Shown here: piece by piece, positions 58,438-64,000 of the stretch | Layout: each line of letters begins with the position of its first letter | Numbering within the stretch: position 1 is the first letter of the stretch | DNA from: Hysterium pulicare CBS 123377 | Lineage: Eukaryota; Ascomycota; Dothideomycetes; Hysteriales; Hysteriaceae | NCBI GenBank assembly: GCA_000467715.1 | Contig: AJFK01000180.1 | Span: 124,001-188,000, forward strand | Direction: 5' to 3' | DNA length: 64,000 nucleotides | The notes under the pieces: model-generated | The model's database searches: none | What the model saw: the letters and a program-made list of their open reading frames with translations, nothing else | Told to the model about the DNA's origin: nothing | Made by a program: the position numbers and the translations under genes

Positions 58438-59260
58438 AGCCACAGAAGATTAGGCACCGGAATCTTTTATGTACGAACTACGAGAGTAGAGGAGAAAAGG
58501 AGATGGGAACAGGCTTGAAATTCTGCGCTTGGCGTGCATAGCCCTCGGACCTTGACTTTTAACCTAAGCAAGGTTGGGTCTGGTCACGAGAGGCATATCG
58601 GCGTTGTTTGGTGTAACAAAGGGGATATCAATATCTTTTCTGGGGGGACTCTTATGTTTTTTATGGGAATGGGAAGTTGAACTGCGGCGGATGAAGTATC
58701 GCTCATGTTACTCTCAGTTTGGATGGACGGGATACCATTCCGCGGGTCCTGAGGCACTAGCGCTTCTTCTGGAAGTTTCATTTACTGTATTTGACGGCCG
58801 CTGTATAACTCATTTCCATTGGATGTTTTGTCTTCGCTCCTTGCTGCTATTGTTGCTGCTGTTGGATTGCTACATTACCCCCTCCGCCTAAAGAGGCAGG
58901 CAAACGGTGGTTTGTATCAATCCTCACGATCTATATCAATGCAATGGAAATACCTCCATGTTCATGAATATGTACACTCAACTATGAATTGAATGTAGTG
59001 AGCTCCAAAGGGTATCTGACACATATTATGCCATGTAATGCCTTCCAGCCCAAATGAACTGTTTGAAAGGCTTTGCTATCCGTATATACAGTACAGTAGT
59101 AACCCTTTCCAGTCTTTGCTCTAGCGTACATACCCCTCGATTGTCGCCCTTAGCGTACTAAATGAGCCATGGTACCAGATGCGAAGGTGCCGCGGGATCG
59201 AGAGATGGTCTATGACAGACGGACGGAGAGAGGGAGATGGGGTGTTCTAGATCCCACACC
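58438..59260. other. Non-coding, between convergent genes
   Basis: 3' flanks of the Golgi membrane protein gene and of SYM1. A 105-codon frame at 58574-58891 has no family resemblance; a short gctgctattgttgctgctg run lies near 58845. Confidence 0.5.
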
Positions 59261-60155
59261 TCACTTCCCACCTCCGCTATTGAGGTAGCTGAGATAGCAA
59301 TTCCAACCTAAGCAAAAACTCCAATTAGCGGTTTCCCAAAACCAAACCAGAGCAGAAAACAATCGGAATGTGCCGAAAACTCACCCAAACTAACAATATT
59401 CACAACAAGCACCCGATGCTCCAACGGCACAAACTTGAAATTCACCCCCTGCACCGCCGGCCACACCATCCAGTTCTTCTTCAACGCCTCCACGTAGCTA
59501 CTCTGCAGCTTCTTCTGCGGATCGCTGCCCTCCATCAACGCCATGCTGGACAGGAATACGCCCAGATTGATGGACGCGAAGACGGTCTGGTCGCAGGCGA
59601 CGCGCGCCACGATGGTGCGGTTGGTGGTGGAGAGGTTGATTCGCCGTTGCAGGAAGCCGTACCATTTTGTTGCGGCGGGGCCGAAGACGGCTGGAGGGGG
59701 AAGAGGGGGTCAGTTGGGGTTGAGGTTGAGGGGTGGGGTAGGGGGAGATGTAAGTACCTCCTCCGTATAAAGCCATTCGGCCTGTTCGAGCCAGCTCGTG
59801 TTTGTCGACGCCCTTGCGCTCGACGAGTTGTTGTGCCATTACGTCTCCGGTTGCGAAGAGGACCTGTGGGTGTTGCGAACATGTCAGATCTGTGTCTATG
59901 CCGTTCTTCTGGGTTTGACGCCTTCGATATCGCAGCCCCCTTCTTCAGGGAGCGGAAGCTTGATAGAGACCGGTGATAGGTGGATTGTAGTAGAGAGGTA
60001 CAGCAAGGACCCAGGGAGAGAAACGGTTTGGAACATACAGCTGTGGTTATACTCTGCGTGAGCAACGGCGCCGTACGCAGCTTCGCCTGGTACCTATCCC
60101 ACTCATTAGTGCTTTTCCATATTCCGAACATGCAACCCACTCACCAGCGCAACAT
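59261..60155 (-). CDS. SYM1: Sym1/Mpv17/PMP22-family membrane protein
   Basis: Five exons (60155-60145, 60093-60039, 59863-59758, 59690-59385 and 59307-59261) join in phase to 174 residues, the standard Sym1 length. The start exon is only 11 nt. The spliced protein reads [22 protein letters not shown], then [52 protein letters not shown], and the signature [38 protein letters not shown], split here by exon 5 ([21 protein letters not shown]). Four membrane spans are expected. Yeast Sym1 sits in the mitochondrial inner membrane and supports metabolism under heat stress and ethanol growth. The intron 2 (175 nt) is the longest. Confidence 0.96.
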
Positions 60156-61138
60156 CTTGAGTCGGGCAAACGGCGAGCCTTCTTAGTTGGAGCGAGTGGG
60201 AAACAAGAGCGCAGCTGTGTTGAAAAGGCAATTGAAGAGTGTGAAAAAGATGTCAGAAGGCTGGAGGGTTAGTAAGAAGTTCTGTCGAGGATTCGCATAT
60301 CCCTGATCACGATCGCACTTTGGCGATGATGTCGTTCATGCAGGGATTATTTTAGCGTCGCCAGAAACGTTTGGCGCAGGGTCACCATCAAGAGCGATAA
60401 GTTAGTAGGTAAACCGTCCTAGAGATATCAATTCACGATTGAGTGTGTAGGCTTCGGCGACAGGATTAGTTCAGTGCAATACAGATTGCGACTTTCAAAT
60501 TTCAAAACTCTGTTCCAGCTAATCTCTCGCATCATCAATGTCACCGAAAAAGCAGTGTGAGAAGAGACCAGAGAGGACTTTGCATGTACTCGAAGGGTAT
60601 ACTATGGCAAAGTTGCTCCAATACAAGAGTAAACAATAAACAAGTAATGCTCCGCTGCAGAGTACATACTCACCACAGCGGGGTGCCCATAAGCACAGCG
60701 CAACCAATTAAGACCTGAAAAGTTTCCTCCACTCGATTACTGCCAGGCTTCCCATCAATGAAGACCTGACAACGCAAAAAAAAAAGACAATCTGTTCTGT
60801 ACACTTGACACGAGTGTGGAAAGTCAGGAACGCCGTGTCAAGCCAGATCAAGTTCTCCAAAGAACCCAATTCGCCCGCTCCGAATACACCTTGCAGCACG
60901 AACAACAAGATTTTGCTGCGAAAGAAAGGCGGAATAAGGATATTAGGAAAAAAGCAAGGAGAAACAATATGAGCTGGAACGCAACAAAACTCCTCCCACG
61001 CCTGCTGATGCATAGTACCGAGATCCTGCAGACCTAATGGATGGTGCTCAAGCCCTAGAGACGACCAAAGGGAAACCTTCGATTCCGAAACAGTTACAAT
61101 CGAATCCGTAACTACTATCAGCTTTTGTATCGGTGATG
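60156..61138. other. Non-coding spacer
   Basis: About 1 kb. It should hold the SYM1 promoter and the 3' flank of the kinase gene. A 144-codon minus-strand frame at 60708-61142 runs into the kinase 3' end and has no family resemblance. An A-rich run (about 10 A) lies near 60778-60786. Confidence 0.5.
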
Positions 61139-64000
61139 TCATCGGTCCTCTTTCCCGCGCTGCCTGCCTATTCTCCTGAACAAGTCCATTACCCTCTTCG
61201 CACTCCCGGAGCTGCCTGAATGCTGTCCTTGCTTAGGATCATCATACGCATCCGCAAACTTGCGACTCTTTTGCAGCACGCCCGGCCTTTCTCTTTGCTG
61301 GTGCCCATGAGGCGGATCATGACTGTTGAACCCGGCGGGATACTGAGGACGGTGGTACGAGGAGGAGGTTGGAACCACGGGCTCCGACGCTTCGGAGTCA
61401 TTGGCATGCTGGTAAGGGCGAGACTGTGATGCTGGGTGTGGCAGGTTTGGACCAGGGAATTTCTCGTCCCCGATTGTTTGGGGGTAGCCTTGTGATTCAA
61501 AGCGCGTCTGCTGTGCTGGTGCTGATGATGGAGCCGCCCGCATATCTCTGACCCGCTGTGCCGGACTGTCACGTGAATTGTCGAGTTGACCATCGTAGAG
61601 TACTGGGACGTTACTGCCCGTAGTACTTTGGCTAGGTGAACGACTGTCACCTCTTCCAAAAGCATTTCCAGGCCGAGTTTGCCCTCTGCTTCGTGGAGCG
61701 GCTGCCGACCGACGGGTATCTGAGGTGGAATATGAGGTTGGAGGAGGGGGAGCGGAGTCTCTGTGGCTGGAGAATGTCTTCGACAATGAAGCCGGGAGAA
61801 GAGAGAACCTTCTTGACGATTTGCCGCTCCCTGATTGATCTGTATTCTTTCGGCTGAAGCCAAATGAGGTACGACGCGAGGACTCGTTTGACTGCCGTGG
61901 AGCATCTTCATTAGCAACAGGACCAGCCATACTTGTGGGAGGGTATGATTTCTGGGGCTTTTGCTGGCTTTGATCATGGGATGGTCGGCCGCCAAATATG
62001 GAAGTCACTCTCCCAAGAGTTTCACTAACCGTATTAGAGCGCCTATGTCCCTTGGCATTTTGTGCCTCTGTCACTGCTTGTTGGCTTCCAGCTGGCATCC
62101 GCTGTGTGCTTAGTCGACCGATTGAAGTCTCACTTGGTATTGGCTCTTGCTGGGAAATTGGAGCTGAGATGTGATATTGCTTTCCTTTTGGCTGGGAAAA
62201 GCGTCCTTCGACATTTGTCTGCGCCACAGTTGCTGCTGCGGGCTGGCCATATGAATTACCGCGTGATGGTAAACGCGGTCCCCCGCCTAGAGTGCCTCCT
62301 GTAGAAGGCCTGTTGGTTGATGTAGCAGGTGCATTTCCAAAGGCTGTGTAGTCCGACACGGATCGCGGTACATCTCGAGCCGGCCGTGTCGGAGGTGCCA
62401 TGGTAGTTGGCGCCGCTGAGGAACGTGCTTGGTTTCGAGTGTTGGCGCTCGACGTTTGGTATCCATCTGTGGGAGGTACTTCAACTGGGCCTTCATCCTT
62501 GACACGCGTCCTTGGTGTTCCTCCAGTGGGGGCGGTTGGAGGTGATGCTTCTCCTCGAGCAGTCTGTGACTGGGGCGCCACATATTCGACTTGCACCGTA
62601 CGACGTTTGTTATCACGTTGTCCCTTAGGTTTCTCTGTTTGCTCTCCCCGATTTATGTTCCCATGTTTTGGCGTGAGACCTCCAACTGGAGAAACAGCAG
62701 TATGGGGCTTTCCAGGTTCTCGGACAGATGCACTTCGAGCAAGCGTGGGGGTCTCGAAGGGATCGTCTATTTCTACGTCAGTAAGCGACCAGGACAGATG
62801 AGACAAGGGGTTAAGCGTACGGGATGGGACTGTAGTGTTGGCTATATCGTTCGACGTCGTCGTACTGGAAGTAATAAAGCCAACCACATGTGCATAATCG
62901 CTTAGCCAGCTATGCCTGGCAACCTCGAACAGATCAGCTCGCTTCCGCGGGTCTGGTACAAGTATACGTTTCAACAAGTCTCTTGCATGCGGTGTGACGT
63001 ATTCGGGGAAGGTTAACGGCGTCGATACAATGTACTTGTATAGAAGATTAATATTGTCTCCCTCGGGGTTGGCAGGATCGTCGTCGAATGGTAAATATCC
63101 AGCAAGCATGGCATACTACAATAGCGCTCGTTAATTAAAATGAGACCAAGTAAGATGATGAGGACTTACTAATATCACTCCGCAACTCCAGACATCAACT
63201 TTCCGGCCCGTGTAAAGCGAATCGCTCACTACCAATTCGGGTGCGGCATAGCATGGGCTTCCGCAACTGGTTTGCATCAGGTCTCCCCTGCGGACCCCAT
63301 CAGTAGTGGCTTCAAGGTTCAATTTCCTCACAAAATCCTTGTTGCCCAGGTTGTACTCAATATCTTCGCCGAGTTCGTCTGTCGGATCGAAAGTGTTGGC
63401 GAATCCGAAATCTGTGATTATGATATTGCGGTTCCGGTCGAGTAGCAAGTTTTCGAGCTTCAAGTCTCTGTGCACAATGCCCTTCTTGTGCAGATAACCC
63501 ACACCAGATATTAGTTGAGCAAACAGTCGTCGAGCTGCGTTGTCCTTAAGGTATCGATGATTTAGAATGTAGTCGAACAATTCCCCTCCTGATGCGTACT
63601 CGAGTATGATCCCAATGTGTCGTTCCGTCTCAACCATTTCGTGAAGGCGTACAATGTTCGGGTGCTCCAATCCTCGAAGGATGTGGATTTCGCGGTAGAT
63701 CTTTGCCAGGCGACTTTGATTGGAGCCCAATGTCTCTCGTCTGATCAATTTGATAGCGACCTCTACACCGCCGTCTTTCTTCCATCCCATCTTAACCTTG
63801 CCAAATTCGCCCTCACCCAATGTCTGACCAAGAATATAATTTCCAAATCTTGAGTGCTTCCGGGAGTTCTCCGATTTCGAATGGTCTTGTCGGCTCTTAC
63901 CAGCGCCACGGCCTCCATCGTCTACGCCTTCGCTTCCAACAAGGCCGAGACCCGTTATTGGAGTTATACCAGTTCCAGCTCCTCCTGGTCGTGCCTCAGC
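61139..64000 (-). CDS. Kin4-like Ser/Thr protein kinase, N-terminus off the right edge
   Basis: Exons 64000-63170 (partial) and 63115-61139 join in phase across a 54-nt intron; 935 residues lie in the window. The kinase domain is complete: glycine loop LGEGEFGKV, VAIKLIRRE with the ATP-binding Lys, HRDLKLEN catalytic loop, DFGFAN, and CGSPCYAAPE at the end of the activation segment. The intron falls in SCGVIL|YAMLAGYLPF. Between DFG and APE there is an extended stretch (about 45 residues, with NLGNKDFVRK and RRGDLMQ), as in the fungal Kin4/Frk1 branch rather than Snf1. After the domain comes a long Ser/Pro/Arg-rich tail, with SP/TP sites, ending RRIGRQRGKEDR. Kin4 is a mitotic spindle-position checkpoint kinase in yeast; role here is inferred. 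The protein continues past base 64000. Confidence 0.9.

Overview
The window is nuclear DNA of a filamentous ascomycete (Pezizomycotina). The support is: many genes with short introns (about 50-80 nt) carrying GTAAGT/GTATGT-type donors and CTAAC/CTGAC-type branch sites; a White Collar-2 homologue, a HET-domain gene, a Clr2 homologue and a Kin4-type kinase, all typical of such fungi. The class cannot be fixed from the sequence alone. No tRNA, rRNA, intact transposon, virus-like element or CRISPR was seen. Exon structures below were derived by hand from splice signals, reading-phase continuity and family similarity, and none is confirmed by transcript data.

Layout. 1-1186: 3' part of an amino-acid/GABA permease. 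1892-3043(-): membrane-anchored protein with a thioredoxin-like look. 4158-5614(-) and 6076-10356(+): wc-2 and RAD50, divergent from a shared 0.46 kb promoter. 12442-14340: secreted GH5 exo-beta-1,3-glucanase. 15503-17687: HET-domain protein with an interrupted frame. 18154-19801(-): DUF1479 Fe(II)/2-oxoglutarate oxygenase. 20695-22452: GH1 beta-glucosidase. 26512-27950: bZIP factor behind about 4 kb of non-coding DNA. 28829-30353(-): isopenicillin-N-synthase-like oxygenase. 31946-32239(-): candidate 79-residue gene. 32582-34144(-): spartin/senescence-domain protein. 34901-37841: TRK potassium transporter. 37842-42737: gene-poor. 42738-44117 and 44874-45805: two tandem SprT-like metalloprotease genes, the second with a broken frame. 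46359-48684(-): coiled-coil protein. 49558-51887(-): Clr2. 53028-54394: single-pass membrane protein. 54828-56221(-): PP4 regulatory subunit (Psy4/PPP4R2). 57301-58437: UPF0658-type Golgi membrane protein. 59261-60155(-): Sym1/Mpv17. 61139-64000(-): Kin4-like kinase, running off the right edge.

Most genes are single-copy housekeeping or regulatory genes with no operon-like logic. Loose functional links are: cell-wall and glucan or glucoside breakdown (GH5, GH1); genome maintenance (RAD50, Psy4-PP4, and the SprT-like proteases if they act as DNA-protein crosslink proteases); and signalling or chromatin control (WC-2, Clr2, bZIP, Kin4). The most unusual points are a predicted 2-nt internal exon that completes the RAD50 start codon, and the SprT-like tandem pair with an in-frame 27-bp repeat array in the gene-poor region.
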